A stretch of 64,000 bases of DNA from Tolypothrix tenuis PCC 7101 (GCF_002368295.1 NZ_AP018248.1:1831477-1895476), one strand, 5' to 3'; shown: positions 8,207 through 16,837, numbered from the stretch's first letter. A program made the numbers and translations. Notes: a model not told the origin generated them from the sequence alone.

Positions 8207-9964
8207 CTACTGTGATGCACCTGGGCTAGGTACAGCCGCAGGCGCAGCCTCACTGCTCCGACGCAGAGCATTTCGCAAACGACTAGCACTATCTAATGGT
8301 TGCGAAGATGGTTGCACAGCTCGTCGCCGTCTTCTCAGACGTTGTGGTGTTTCTCCTGATGTTCTCACATCAGCCGTAACTTCCCGTTGTCTGCGGCGTA
8401 GGCGATTACTAAGAGAATTTTCTCCTTCAGAACTTCTTACCCTTGTTGGTGTTGCTTCTGCGGTATTAGCGCGCCGTAATCTACGGTTGAGTCTTGATTC
8501 CCTACTGCTAGTAGCGGTTTGCTCGGATGCAGATTCTACATTGCGTCGCTGTCTTGTTGATGTTACAGGAACATCGTTACCCCCATAAACAGCAGCTTCT
8601 ATACGCCGCCTGCGCCGTGGTGTTTCTTCACTAGAGGTGTTATTTGAAGAAGCTGCTGTTTGCTGTTGTCTTTGGCGTTCTTCTCGTTCCTGCTGCTGCT
8701 TCCTAACTTGACTGTGGCGACGCGAACCTTGTATTGCATACTCTGTAGCTATTTGGACTCCTTGTCTACCACTTTCGGAGGGCTTGAGTTTCCAGTTCCT
8801 AGCTTGACGGAGATGTTCTTCATCTAAGTCTCTATCACCACTGGAACCAATCAGTCTGACATTAGTAACCTTACCATTAGCATCTGTATCAACAGCTACG
8901 GCAACTCTTCCTTCTGCCTTGCGCCGTCTAGCTCTTTCGGAGTATCTAACGTTACATTCTTCACAAGCAGCTCGACCATCGCCACTACTGGGTAATTTTG
9001 GCGTTGTGGATGTGGTAGCTATTCGTTCTCCTCCATTATTACCACTGCCGACACCAGAACCATTACCGCTACCTGTACCAGAACCGGAACCACTGCCGAC
9101 ACCAGAACCGCTACCGCTACCTGTACCAGAACCGGAACCACTGCCGACACCAGAACCGCTACCGCTACCTGTACCAGAACCAGTACCGCTACCAACACCA
9201 GAACCGTTACCAGTACCCGTACCCGTACCAGAACCGCCAATATTGCCAATTCCGTTAGCAGTTAAGACTGATGTACCGCCGCCGCCACCACCACCACCAC
9301 CCCCACCAGGCGCACCATTTCCTGGTGTTGTGGAAGTGCTGACGTTATTGGTAGCAACCGACTGACTCCTACTAGAGTTTCTAATACCTCGCAGAGTATC
9401 GCGTAAATTATTGCTGGAATTACCAGAATTAGTAGGATTTGTGTTAGCTAGAGCAACGGCTTTCGTTGGAACTGGATCAACAGGCTTTTGGGCGACATTT
9501 GTTTCTGGTTTCGCTGGCTGAACTTGAGGTTTGATTGGCTCGATAGGTTTCCGCAAATTCTCTACCAACTTTTGGATAGGTGGCTCTGCTACAACAGGTT
9601 GCTTAGGCTGGGGAGGTGGTAATTCCACTTTGGCAGGAAGCGGAACTGGTTTTACTGGGTTCTCAGGTTTGACAATAGTTTCAGTTTTAGAATTATTCGT
9701 TGAACTTGTCAGAACCTCTGCTTTTTCGTTAACTTCAAGCTTTTGGGGAGACTGCTCCGGCTTTTTATCTTCTGGAGTGTCGATAACTGCGACCTCGATG
9801 GGTTCCTCTTCAACTGGGGACACTCTGGAGAAGTAATTACCAACCCCTGAAGCCAGTACTGCTACGTGGAAACCAAGGGAACCTATTAGACTCAAAACCA
9901 GAAAACCTTTAAGCGCCTTTGTCTCTTTCTCACGCTGCTCGAAAGTGGTGCCGGAGAAGCTCAT
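8207..9964 (-). CDS. tonB: TonB-family energy transducer with Gly-Ser repeats and Arg-rich C-terminal extension
   Basis: This protein would couple the inner-membrane proton gradient, through ExbB/ExbD, to outer-membrane receptors. One membrane segment near the N-terminus (GFLVLSLIGSLGFHVAVLAS) is followed by a Pro/Lys/Glu-rich spacer, poly-Gly, and a long GSGSGTGSGS repeat. A TonB-C-type domain with RVAVAVDTDANGKVTNVRLI and ARNWKLKPSESG comes next. Beyond this, where TonB normally ends, is an extra tail of about 170 residues rich in arginine and glutamine, with recurring RLRRR/NRLRR patches. I use the ATG at 9964 (MSFSGTTF); a GTG at 9988 is an alternative. It diverges from exbB, with a shared 300-bp control region. 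The tail could bind peptidoglycan or acidic polysaccharide, which is speculative. Confidence 0.85.
   Translation of the reverse strand: MSFSGTTFEQREKETKALKGFLVLSLIGSLGFHVAVLASGVGNYFSRVSPVEEEPIEVAVIDTPEDKKPEQSPQKLEVNEKAEVLTSSTNNSKTETIVKPENPVKPVPLPAKVELPPPQPKQPVVAEPPIQKLVENLRKPIEPIKPQVQPAKPETNVAQKPVDPVPTKAVALANTNPTNSGNSSNNLRDTLRGIRNSSRSQSVATNNVSTSTTPGNGAPGGGGGGGGGGGTSVLTANGIGNIGGSGTGTGTGNGSGVGSGTGSGTGSGSGSGVGSGSGSGTGSGSGSGVGSGSGSGTGSGNGSGVGSGNNGGERIATTSTTPKLPSSGDGRAACEECNVRYSERARRRKAEGRVAVAVDTDANGKVTNVRLIGSSGDRDLDEEHLRQARNWKLKPSESGRQGVQIATEYAIQGSRRHSQVRKQQQEREERQRQQQTAASSNNTSSEETPRRRRRIEAAVYGGNDVPVTSTRQRRNVESASEQTATSSRESRLNRRLRRANTAEATPTRVRSSEGENSLSNRLRRRQREVTADVRTSGETPQRLRRRRRAVQPSSQPLDSASRLRNALRRSSEAAPAAVPSPGASQ
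9047..9190. repeat. 48-bp tandem repeats inside tonB
   Basis: Three consecutive 48-bp units start at 9047, 9095 and 9143 (each beginning GCCGACACCAGAACC). The first two differ at two bases and the third differs at its end. They encode the Gly-Ser/Thr/Val linker of the TonB-like protein. Copy number is likely to vary between strains by slippage. Confidence 0.85.
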
Positions 9965-10268
9965 AAGTATATTGCCATCTATTCTCACTAAAAAGGTTAA
10001 AGTGTCACGATGTAAAAGTCAATCAATATCTATAAAGATTCTGACATTACTTTTGCGTAACTTTTTCAAAAAGTAACGGCAAAAAACTGTTATACAAGAG
10101 CAATTACAGCACTAGCACTTGAATAATTTACTAATTTTCTGTCATTATATTTTTACTTCATGTTGAGAAGTATTCGCAGTACTCTATAATTCTCAGTTGA
10201 GAGTATATCTCAACTCCACTGGAAACTGATGGCATCAGCATATCCATTGAAATTAAACTAAAGGATTT
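9965..10268. promoter_or_regulatory. Divergent tonB / exbB control region with two dyads
   Basis: The spacer between the two divergent transcription units holds a 7-bp palindrome ACTTTTTCAAAAAGT (10060-10074), nearer tonB. A second dyad, GTTGAGA-5 bp-TCTCAAC (10196-10214), lies 55 bp before exbB. Either could be an operator. I do not see a good match to a Fur box, although iron control would be expected for this gene type. Confidence 0.45.
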
Positions 10269-10922
10269 ATGGGGATAAAAAACTTATTTGCCGCAGGTGG
10301 CGTGGTAATGTGGCCCCTGCTTGCGTTCTCTGTTGTGGCACTAGCTTTGATTGTTGAGCGTGTGCGGTTTTGGTATCGAGTCAATACCCGCCAAGCCAAG
10401 GTAGTACGAGAGATTCTTAATCTCTATCGGATGGATAATGTGGTGGGAGCCATCGAAAAGTCCCGTCAGAATGCAAATTTACCAATTCCCCGGATTTTCC
10501 TAGCAGCTTTGGAATTGGAAGAACCGACTCCAGAAGAGTTTCGGTTAGCGCTGGAAAGCGAAGCACAAGCGGAACTGCCGATTATCAAACGGTTCAACAC
10601 AATTTTTGACACAATCATCGGACTTTCACCACTATTTGGATTGTTGGGTACAGTACTAGGTTTGATTGTTTCATTCGCTTCCCTCAATCTTGGTGATGTT
10701 GGTGGGACAAAAACCGCAGGTGTGACATCGGGAATTAGTGAAGCGTTGGTTTCTACAGCTTCCGGCTTAATTGTGGCAATTTTCACCCTGTTCTTTGCTA
10801 ATTCTTTTCGCGGATTGGCTCAACGTCAAACTGGGTTGATTCAAGAATATGGTGGGCAATTAGAACTGTTGTACCGCCGTCGTTATGAACGAGGAGACAA
10901 AGTCTATGCGTCTACAAGATGA
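10269..10922 (+). CDS. exbB: ExbB-like proton channel subunit (MotA/TolQ/ExbB family)
   Basis: A 217-residue inner-membrane protein that, with ExbD, forms the proton-driven motor of the TonB system. The first membrane segment is near residues 8-28 (GGVVMWPLLAFSVVALALIVERVRF). Two more segments are at about 115-140 (FDTIIGLSPLFGLLGTVLGL) and 155-180 (ALVSTASGLIVAIFTLFFAN), with the family-typical GLLGTVLG and A-TA-GL patterns. AAGGA lies 5 bp before the ATG. It overlaps exbD by 17 bp and lies opposite the divergent tonB, so the three genes form a complete set. Confidence 0.94.
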   Translation: MGIKNLFAAGGVVMWPLLAFSVVALALIVERVRFWYRVNTRQAKVVREILNLYRMDNVVGAIEKSRQNANLPIPRIFLAALELEEPTPEEFRLALESEAQAELPIIKRFNTIFDTIIGLSPLFGLLGTVLGLIVSFASLNLGDVGGTKTAGVTSGISEALVSTASGLIVAIFTLFFANSFRGLAQRQTGLIQEYGGQLELLYRRRYERGDKVYASTR

Positions 10923-11310
10923 ACCGGATCTACCCGCACAAATTAATATTGTGCCGATGATTGATGTCATCTTTGCTATCTTGACGTTTTTCATCATGTC
11001 TACCCTTTTTCTCACACGCCAAGAGGGGTTACCCGTCAACTTACCTCAAGCTGCAACTTCCCAACAGTCACAAGTTCCTACAAAAATTACAGTGACAGTC
11101 GAATCAGACGGCGAAATTAGCTTGAATAAACAGCCAACAACAGTTGATGCACTCACAGAGCAGATACGCACTTTGGTTGGTTCTACCCCAGACACAATTG
11201 TTGTTATTAACGCTGATCGCAAAGTTGAACATGGCGAGATTGTCACAATTATGGATCAAGTGCGTCAGGTTAAAGGTGCAAGGTTAGCTATTGCGACTCA
11301 AAAGCCTTAG
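10906..11310 (+). CDS. exbD: ExbD-like proton channel subunit
   Basis: A 134-residue ExbD/TolR family protein. The short cytoplasmic N-terminus (MRLQDEPDLPAQINIVPMID) leads into one membrane helix whose start carries the proton-relaying aspartate (MIDVIFAILTFFIMSTLFL). The periplasmic domain includes VVINADRKVEHGEIVTIMDQ. I chose the ATG at 10906, which matches family N-termini and has GAGGAG 10 bp upstream; an earlier ATG at 10885 would add seven residues. The overlap with exbB indicates translational coupling. Confidence 0.93.
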   Translation: MRLQDEPDLPAQINIVPMIDVIFAILTFFIMSTLFLTRQEGLPVNLPQAATSQQSQVPTKITVTVESDGEISLNKQPTTVDALTEQIRTLVGSTPDTIVVINADRKVEHGEIVTIMDQVRQVKGARLAIATQKP

Positions 11311-11447
11311 TTGGGGTTTGGTAATTGGTAATCGGTAATTGGTGTTTGGGGTTTGGTGTTTGTTTTTTCTCCCCTGCTCCCTGCTCCCTGCCCCTTGCTT
11401 TTCCGAGTCCCCAATCCCTAGTCCCTAGTCCCCAATACCCAACTCCC
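11311..11447. repeat. Low-complexity STRR-like tract
   Basis: The spacer between exbD and the acylase gene is made of short repeats: GGTAATTGGTAAT-type units, then CTGCTCCCTG units, then heptads of CCCTAGT/CCCCAAT. Its translation upstream of the acylase ATG is artefactual. It resembles other cyanobacterial heptad repeats. Confidence 0.7.
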
Positions 11448-13529
11448 ATGAACAGAAAATTGTCGAGATTTTTAGCCTTTATCCTCTGTGCAATTTTGGT
11501 TGTAGTTTTGGGCAATAACAGCTTTGCAACTGCGCCGAGAACTACAGAAATATTGTGGGATAACTACGGTATACCGCATATATATGGTAAAGATGTTCAA
11601 AGTGCTTTTCGGGCGTTTGGTTGGGCGCAGATGCAAAGTCACGCTAACTTGCTGTTGCGCCTTTATGGTCAAGCTAGGGGGAAAGCAGCCGAGTACTGGG
11701 GAGAAGATTATTTAGAGTCTGATAAATGGGTAGTAACGATGGGAGTACCTAATCGTGCTAATTCTTGGTATCAGGCACAAAGTCCAGCTTTCCGAAGTTA
11801 TATAAATGCCTTTGCTAATGGGATAAATACTTATGCAAATGCACATCCTGATCTAATTGATGATGAAGTCGAAATCGTATTACCTGTAAAGCCAGAAGAT
11901 GTATTGGCACACTTGCAAAGAGTGCTGTACTTTACTTTTATTGTTAACCAAGAGCAAGTAGCAGATAATACCCAAACTCAACCAAAAGCTGGTTCTAATG
12001 GATGGGCGATCGCACCAAAACATTCAGCTAGTGGTAAAGCGATGTTACTGGCAAACCCCCACTTGTTATGGTCAGATTTATTTCTTTGGTATGAAGCACA
12101 AGTAACGGCCCCAGGGATGAATGCTTATGGCGCAAGCTTGGTAGGGATTCCAGTTTTAGCGATCGCCTTTAACGATAACTTAGGTTGGACTCACACCGTC
12201 AATACTCATGATGGTTGGGATCTGTATGACTTGAAGTTGTCTAATGGTGGTTATCTTTTAGATGGCAAAGTTCGCCCCTTTACCACAGAAAAATTCTTGT
12301 TAAAGGTTAAACAAAAAAATGGCTCCCTTGTTGAACAACCTTTGTTAGTCAAAAGTTCTGTCCACGGTGCAGTAGTACAGGAAAAAGAGGGTAAAGCTTT
12401 AGCACTGCGGGTTGTTGGTTTAGATCGTCCTGGGGTATTGGAACAATGGTGGGATATGGCGGTTTCCCAAAACCTCGACCAATTCCAAAAAGTATTACAA
12501 CGCTTACAACTGCCAATGTTTACCGTCATGTATGCAGACCGAAAAGGGCATATCATGCACCTATTCAATGGTTTGGTACCGATTCGACAACAGGGAGACT
12601 TTCAATATTGGCAAGGCTTAATTCCTGGTGACACCTCCAAAACTTTATGGACAACAATGCACCTGTACCAGGATTTACCACGTGTAATTGACCCGCCTAG
12701 CGGTTGGTTACAAAATGCCAACGATCCACCTTGGACAACTACTTTTCCCGCTGCGATCAAAGCTGATGATTACCCTGCTTATATGGCTCCACGTGGAGAA
12801 ATGGATTTCCGTGCCCAGAGTTCTGCAAAGATGCTAGCTGAAGATGACCAAATTTCCTTTGCGGAAATGATTCAGTATAAGCATTCTACAAATATGGAAC
12901 TTGCAGAACGTATCCTTGATGATTTAATTCCCGTCGCGCAAAAATCAGGCAATCAATTAACTCGACGTGCTGCTGATATTTTGGCTGCTTGGGATCGCAA
13001 TGCTGATGCTGATAGTCGTGGTGCAGTGTTGTTTTCCTTGTGGTGGCAAGAAATGTCTAAGGGGGAAATCTTTAGTATTCCTTGGAGTGAGAAATCTCCC
13101 CGCACCACACCCGATGGTTTAAAAGATCCAGAAAGTGCAGCAAAAGCCTTACAAATAGCAGCAACAAAAGTCGAAAAAGCTTATGGCAAGCTAGATGTGG
13201 CTTGGGGTGAAGTTTTCCGCGTGCGTAGCGGTAACTTAGATTTACCTGCCAATGGTGGTGATGGGGATCAAGGTATATTCCGCACCCTCTATTTTGCTCC
13301 TGCTAAAGATGAACGCTTTCAAGCAGTGGCTGGGGATAGTTATGTTGCAGCTATTGAATTCTCGCAACCAGTTAAAGCGATGGCTTTACTCAGTTATGGT
13401 AACGCTACTCAACCAGGTTCACCCCACATTACCGATCAACTACCGCTATTTGCACGCAAGCAACTGCGTCCTATTTGGCGAACTCGTCCAGAGATATTAG
13501 CAAATCTGGAGGAACGCAAAACTTTTTAA
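11448..13529 (+). CDS. Penicillin acylase family Ntn-hydrolase (possible acyl-homoserine-lactone/PvdQ-like acylase)
   Basis: A 693-residue exported amidase of the penicillin acylase family, which self-cleaves to alpha and beta chains and hydrolyses amide-linked acyl groups. The N-terminus is a signal peptide (MNRKLSRFLAFILCAILVVV...SFA). The conserved DNYGIPHIYG follows at the start of the alpha chain. The autocatalytic junction is SNGWAIAPKHSASGKAML, where the Ser of G-SNGW would become the beta-chain N-terminal nucleophile. NPHLLW and HTVNTHDGWDLYDL follow. The start at 11448 excludes low-complexity repeat sequence upstream. Anabaena has a related acylase acting on N-acyl homoserine lactones, and PvdQ trims acylated siderophore precursors. 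Which substrate applies here cannot be read from sequence, although the TonB neighbours favour an uptake or siderophore setting. Confidence 0.9.
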   Translation: MNRKLSRFLAFILCAILVVVLGNNSFATAPRTTEILWDNYGIPHIYGKDVQSAFRAFGWAQMQSHANLLLRLYGQARGKAAEYWGEDYLESDKWVVTMGVPNRANSWYQAQSPAFRSYINAFANGINTYANAHPDLIDDEVEIVLPVKPEDVLAHLQRVLYFTFIVNQEQVADNTQTQPKAGSNGWAIAPKHSASGKAMLLANPHLLWSDLFLWYEAQVTAPGMNAYGASLVGIPVLAIAFNDNLGWTHTVNTHDGWDLYDLKLSNGGYLLDGKVRPFTTEKFLLKVKQKNGSLVEQPLLVKSSVHGAVVQEKEGKALALRVVGLDRPGVLEQWWDMAVSQNLDQFQKVLQRLQLPMFTVMYADRKGHIMHLFNGLVPIRQQGDFQYWQGLIPGDTSKTLWTTMHLYQDLPRVIDPPSGWLQNANDPPWTTTFPAAIKADDYPAYMAPRGEMDFRAQSSAKMLAEDDQISFAEMIQYKHSTNMELAERILDDLIPVAQKSGNQLTRRAADILAAWDRNADADSRGAVLFSLWWQEMSKGEIFSIPWSEKSPRTTPDGLKDPESAAKALQIAATKVEKAYGKLDVAWGEVFRVRSGNLDLPANGGDGDQGIFRTLYFAPAKDERFQAVAGDSYVAAIEFSQPVKAMALLSYGNATQPGSPHITDQLPLFARKQLRPIWRTRPEILANLEERKTF

Positions 13530-13551
13530 GAGCTTCGCCCGGTTATAGACT

Positions 13552-14283
13552 ATGAGTTATGCATCGAAAACCTGTCACTACAGTTGTCAGATTCTGCTTT
13601 TGATAACGCTGATGAGTTTGCCTTTACCAGCGTTATCAGAAGACAAACAGCTGAATAATGAACCCCAAATGCTGCAGACTGAAATTAGCGATCGCGATTT
13701 AAAAATTATTGAGCAATTAGTAGCGATCGCACAGCGTCAGTCTTCACAAGTACGGGAAGCAAAAGCGGCGATGGGATGGCGCGCTTTCACTGATGTTTTA
13801 AGTATAGAATTTTCGCCATCTCAAACCACAACTAATTACAACTTACCTGAAATATCATCCGAAAGCGAACGCAGCTTTGGGATGGCATTAACATTTGATC
13901 CCATCAAACTGTTGAACATTATTCAAGAATTACCCCTAAGAGAAGCTCGTTGGCAAGAAGCCAAACAGCAAAAACGCCTAGCAGTTTTACAATCCTATCT
14001 AGCTTACTTACAAGCCCAACAAGCTACGAAAATTGCCGTCTATAAAATGCAACAGCTTGCCATTGCTGGAACAAAAACTGAGCGGATTGCTAGTTTAAAT
14101 CCCCAAGTTACTGTTACTCATCAGGTTAGCTTGGCGAATCATGACTATGTTGCAGCTGCAACAGAAATGTTAAATACAAACGCACGCGAACGCTTGGCAT
14201 TAGAAGAATTAGCAGCTTGTGTTGGTTTATCTTCCCAAGCAACTATGACAATACTGAAAGCTAGTGATTTGAACAATCAGTAA
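13552..14283 (+). CDS. Exported protein resembling part of a TolC-type outer-membrane efflux protein
   Basis: A 243-residue protein with a signal peptide (hydrophobic stretch ILLLITLMSLPLPALS around residues 14-30). The mature part is alpha-helical, with long amphipathic stretches (REAKAAMGWRAFTDVLSIEF; LREARWQEAKQQKRLAVLQSYLAYLQAQQA; ERLALEELAACVGLS) reminiscent of the helical coils of TolC/OEP proteins. It is only about half the usual size, so it is either a truncated relative or a distinct periplasmic protein. It starts 22 bp after the acylase stop and probably shares its transcript. Function unknown. Confidence 0.75.
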   Translation: MSYASKTCHYSCQILLLITLMSLPLPALSEDKQLNNEPQMLQTEISDRDLKIIEQLVAIAQRQSSQVREAKAAMGWRAFTDVLSIEFSPSQTTTNYNLPEISSESERSFGMALTFDPIKLLNIIQELPLREARWQEAKQQKRLAVLQSYLAYLQAQQATKIAVYKMQQLAIAGTKTERIASLNPQVTVTHQVSLANHDYVAAATEMLNTNARERLALEELAACVGLSSQATMTILKASDLNNQ

Positions 14284-14378
14284 AATTTTGCAACTCTCCA
14301 ACTAATGGATTGTTGTAATCGCCTGACAATTGTCCTTGATATACATCTTGGCTTAGTTCTTTAATCCAGGTAAGGCAT

Positions 14379-14813
14379 TCACTTTTCCCGAAAAATAATT
14401 AAGTAGGAATTTGTTTTCATTTTAATAGACATATGTTTTTTATCAATTGAAAATATCTCCAATTTATCAGGATTTTGAATAGCAAAAAAATTAGAGAACA
14501 TTCTACCAACTGATATTTTATCTACTACCGAATCTGAATTTAATGATGAATTCGGTATTTGGTTATCTATGAGATACACTGTACTATCCTTGACATACCA
14601 GCGTCCATAAAATTGCTGACTTAAGAAACCCATCGCTAACTGTGTAATTAATTTTTCCCCTTTGACAGTTAATTCATAAGTAAAATTCCTTTTAAATTCT
14701 ATATGATATGAAAAACCTTGATATTCATATGGCCATTTACCAATGATTAATAACTCTATATCTTTGTCTGAAATATTATGCGTCATCTTAAATATATGTG
14801 TTAATTTATACAA
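14379..14813 (-). CDS. Hypothetical protein (144 aa)
   Basis: I do not recognise a family. The protein is soluble, beta-rich in appearance and AT-rich in codon use (KWPYEYQGFSYHIEFKRNFTYEL; GRWYVKDSTVYLIDNQIPNS), resembling small lipocalin-like or DUF proteins that begin with a two-strand GxW motif. It has no signal peptide. It is on the opposite strand to the acylase group and 26 bp downstream of the nuclease-like gene, so those two may be co-transcribed. Low GC relative to neighbours suggests separate acquisition. Confidence 0.65.
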   Translation of the reverse strand: MYKLTHIFKMTHNISDKDIELLIIGKWPYEYQGFSYHIEFKRNFTYELTVKGEKLITQLAMGFLSQQFYGRWYVKDSTVYLIDNQIPNSSLNSDSVVDKISVGRMFSNFFAIQNPDKLEIFSIDKKHMSIKMKTNSYLIIFREK

Positions 14814-14839
14814 AATTGGTATTTGAGCGATCGCACCTG

Positions 14840-15331
14840 CTATAGCTGCTCAATTTTTACTCCTGGTACTTCCAGCATAACTACCGCAATCGGCACCAGT
14901 CGCCCCACGGTTGTGTAATAGTTACTTCCCACAGGCGTTTTCGTGGAACGTTCCTGAAAACGTCGCATAGTAATTAAAAACCACTCCCGTGTTTTAGGCA
15001 TTGGTAGTTTGTACAGTTGGCGAGTATTGACAAAATAGTAAAAAAGCCAGTCTGCCTCAGTGTACAAGAAGCAGCCAGGAGTTCCTTTCTCTAAATTGCT
15101 GTGGGTTTCAAAAAACAAGTTACGGGTTTTATTCCATCTGTCGCCTTTAATCTCAATTAAAGTTTCGCCATTGTGTGTTTTCCAGATGAGGTCAATATCT
15201 CTGCATTGAAATTGAGGATCATCCTCAACATTAACAATATCAATGGTTTCTAGTTGAGAGCGCAGCCAAGCCTCAATATCAGCAGTAGCCAATTTTGCTA
15301 CTTCTAAAGCGTCGTGCATGGTATATGTCAT
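14840..15331 (-). CDS. Hypothetical protein with PD-(D/E)XK nuclease-like motif
   Basis: A 163-residue protein. The central segment RDIDLIWKTHNGETLIEIKGD has the D...ExK spacing of PD-(D/E)XK nucleases and restriction-like folds. The remainder (FFETHSNLEKGTPGCFLYTEADWLFYYFV) resembles cyanobacterial proteins of unknown function with this fold. XisH, an accessory protein for fdxN-element excision, is also in this fold superfamily, but I see no specific similarity to XisH. The ATG at 15331 is preceded by GGAGGAG with 7-bp spacing, which decides the start over an upstream TTG. Confidence 0.7.
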   Translation of the reverse strand: MTYTMHDALEVAKLATADIEAWLRSQLETIDIVNVEDDPQFQCRDIDLIWKTHNGETLIEIKGDRWNKTRNLFFETHSNLEKGTPGCFLYTEADWLFYYFVNTRQLYKLPMPKTREWFLITMRRFQERSTKTPVGSNYYTTVGRLVPIAVVMLEVPGVKIEQL

Positions 15332-15713
15332 AGCTGTATCTCCTCCCAGCAAGGCATATTAGTTGATGATGTGACTGGCATTACTAATCTAGCGTCGGTT
15401 TACGATATATCGATAGTTACGCGGAGCTGAACGCTAAAATTGCTCCAATTGCTTGATGTTGTAGGCATTGGGTACATTAATTAATAAAATCCCCACTTTA
15501 AAAGTGGGGATAAGGGTTTCTCTTGTGCGTACAAATGTACTATAAAAATGTCAAGCTGACAAGTTAGTACCACCTCGATAAATTCAAGAGTTACACCCAA
15601 TACCTGACACCTAACACCCAAAAGTCTTATTTTAGCGACATTTGCTTGTGGGAAATGCTCAATTATGAAACCAAGGAACTATACTTTTTTGGTACCCAAA
15701 GATATTTATTGAT
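15332..15713. other. Intergenic region with a strong short hairpin
   Basis: No gene is supported. The notable feature is a perfect 10-bp inverted repeat, ATCCCCACTT-TAA-AAGTGGGGAT (15489-15511). Read on the minus strand it is followed by TTTATT, which would suit a terminator, but no minus-strand gene lies upstream of it. Similar GGGG-hairpins occur at IS200/IS605-type ends; no transposase is present. Confidence 0.5.
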
Positions 15714-16106
15714 ATGTCGCCCTGGACGAGTCTGATAACTACTTTGTCATTGCTGCTGTACTTGGTAATCACAATTAATGTTGGTCGAGCGAGAGCTAAG
15801 TATAAAGTTCTACCTCCCCAAATGACAGGAGATGCTAACTTTGAACGAGTGCTGCGCGTCCAGCAAAATACCATAGAGCAAATGGTTTTGTTCCTTCCCG
15901 CTTTATGGATATTCTCTTTCTACGTCAACTCGTTGTGGGGTGCTGCAATGGGTGCTATCTGGCTTATAGGTAGAGTGATTTATGCTTGGGGATACTATCA
16001 GGCTGCTGAAAAACGTATGATTGGCTTTATCATCAGTAATTTCAGTAGTGTAGTGCTACTTTTAGGTGCGCTCGTTGGTTGCATCTTGTCTCTGGTGCAT
16101 TCATAA
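15714..16106 (+). CDS. MAPEG-family membrane protein
   Basis: A 130-residue integral membrane protein of the MAPEG (membrane-associated eicosanoid/glutathione metabolism) family. There are four hydrophobic segments (TSLITTLSLLLYLVITINVG, MVLFLPALWIFSFYV, AMGAIWLIGRVIYAWGYY and a C-terminal one). The family signature region FERVLRVQQNTIEQMVLFLPA (Arg, Asn and Glu positions) is present near residues 44-64. Bacterial members often have glutathione transferase or peroxidase activity, but substrates are rarely known. It stands alone on the plus strand. Confidence 0.88.
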   Translation: MSPWTSLITTLSLLLYLVITINVGRARAKYKVLPPQMTGDANFERVLRVQQNTIEQMVLFLPALWIFSFYVNSLWGAAMGAIWLIGRVIYAWGYYQAAEKRMIGFIISNFSSVVLLLGALVGCILSLVHS

Positions 16107-16324
16107 GTCATTTGTAGAATGAGAAGCGATGTCTATCGACAAGACGCAGAGCGTCTACGCACTTGGTCGGTGACTTCTTCCACTGTTGATCGCTTTTAAT
16201 TTATCATCAGTTTATTACTATCAAAAAAACTGCCAAATCATTTAAGCCCATGAGTATTTGATGAGAATGGCCTCAATAAGATACTCTTGATTGCCCACTT
16301 AAATAAATTAAGTGTATGTGTCTC

Positions 16325-16837
16325 ATGAAACAAAAATATTGGCAATATTTTTGGTGTTGTACTCTGTCAATCGTCCTAGCATTTACCTTTGGTGGATTAG
16401 GCGTGAAATCAGCACAGGCGCTACTTCGTCAACATCACGATTCACCTGGTATCTTGCGTTACCATTCCCAAGTATCTATCAAAGATGAATTTGGATATAC
16501 TTGGCAAGTGCTGTTATTTAAACAAAATTACAATAGTGTAGTTCCAGATTTAAGGTTGCGCTTGGTGGGGTTTCCTGGTGTGGTGGAAATTGCTCACCCC
16601 CAACCATTAGAAATTGAGACAGCAAATGGAAAATTGCTTTTAGCATCCGATGCTTATGCTTTGAATACACCTGCACCCAATGTAGGCGAATATGAATTAA
16701 CAAATATTTTACCTAAATTACCAACAACAGACGCACTTAAACTTTATTTGCCCATCTCTGCTAAAAAGCCACTAGTTCTAAACATACCCAACACCATAGT
16801 AACTGAGTGGCAATGGTTAGTGACAGAGATTGATTAA
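16325..16837 (+). CDS. Exported hypothetical protein (170 aa)
   Basis: An N-terminal signal peptide (MKQKYWQYFWCCTLSIVLAF...KSAQA) is followed by a compact beta-rich domain (YTWQVLLFKQNYNSVVPDLRLRLVGFPGVVEIAHPQPLEI). It resembles a family of conserved cyanobacterial exported proteins of unknown function (a recollection, not a search result). The start at 16325 gives a better signal peptide than the ATG at 16316, three codons earlier. No operon partner. Confidence 0.72.
   Translation: MKQKYWQYFWCCTLSIVLAFTFGGLGVKSAQALLRQHHDSPGILRYHSQVSIKDEFGYTWQVLLFKQNYNSVVPDLRLRLVGFPGVVEIAHPQPLEIETANGKLLLASDAYALNTPAPNVGEYELTNILPKLPTTDALKLYLPISAKKPLVLNIPNTIVTEWQWLVTEID

Noticed and set aside
9047..9190. CRISPR array
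   Set aside because: The units are contiguous 48-bp coding repeats with no spacers and no cas genes nearby.
8919..9365. Plus-strand Pro-Leu-Glu repeat protein and minus-strand Val-Leu repeat frame across the tonB repeats
   Set aside because: Both are other-frame readings of the 48-bp Gly-Ser repeat; the TonB frame has the recognisable domains.
11325..11447. N-terminal extension of the acylase
   Set aside because: It is translated STRR-like low-complexity DNA; a proper signal peptide begins at 11448.
14840..15331. XisH, accessory factor for element excision
   Set aside because: It shares only the general PD-(D/E)XK-like pattern; the specific XisH sequence and a partner xisI are not seen.
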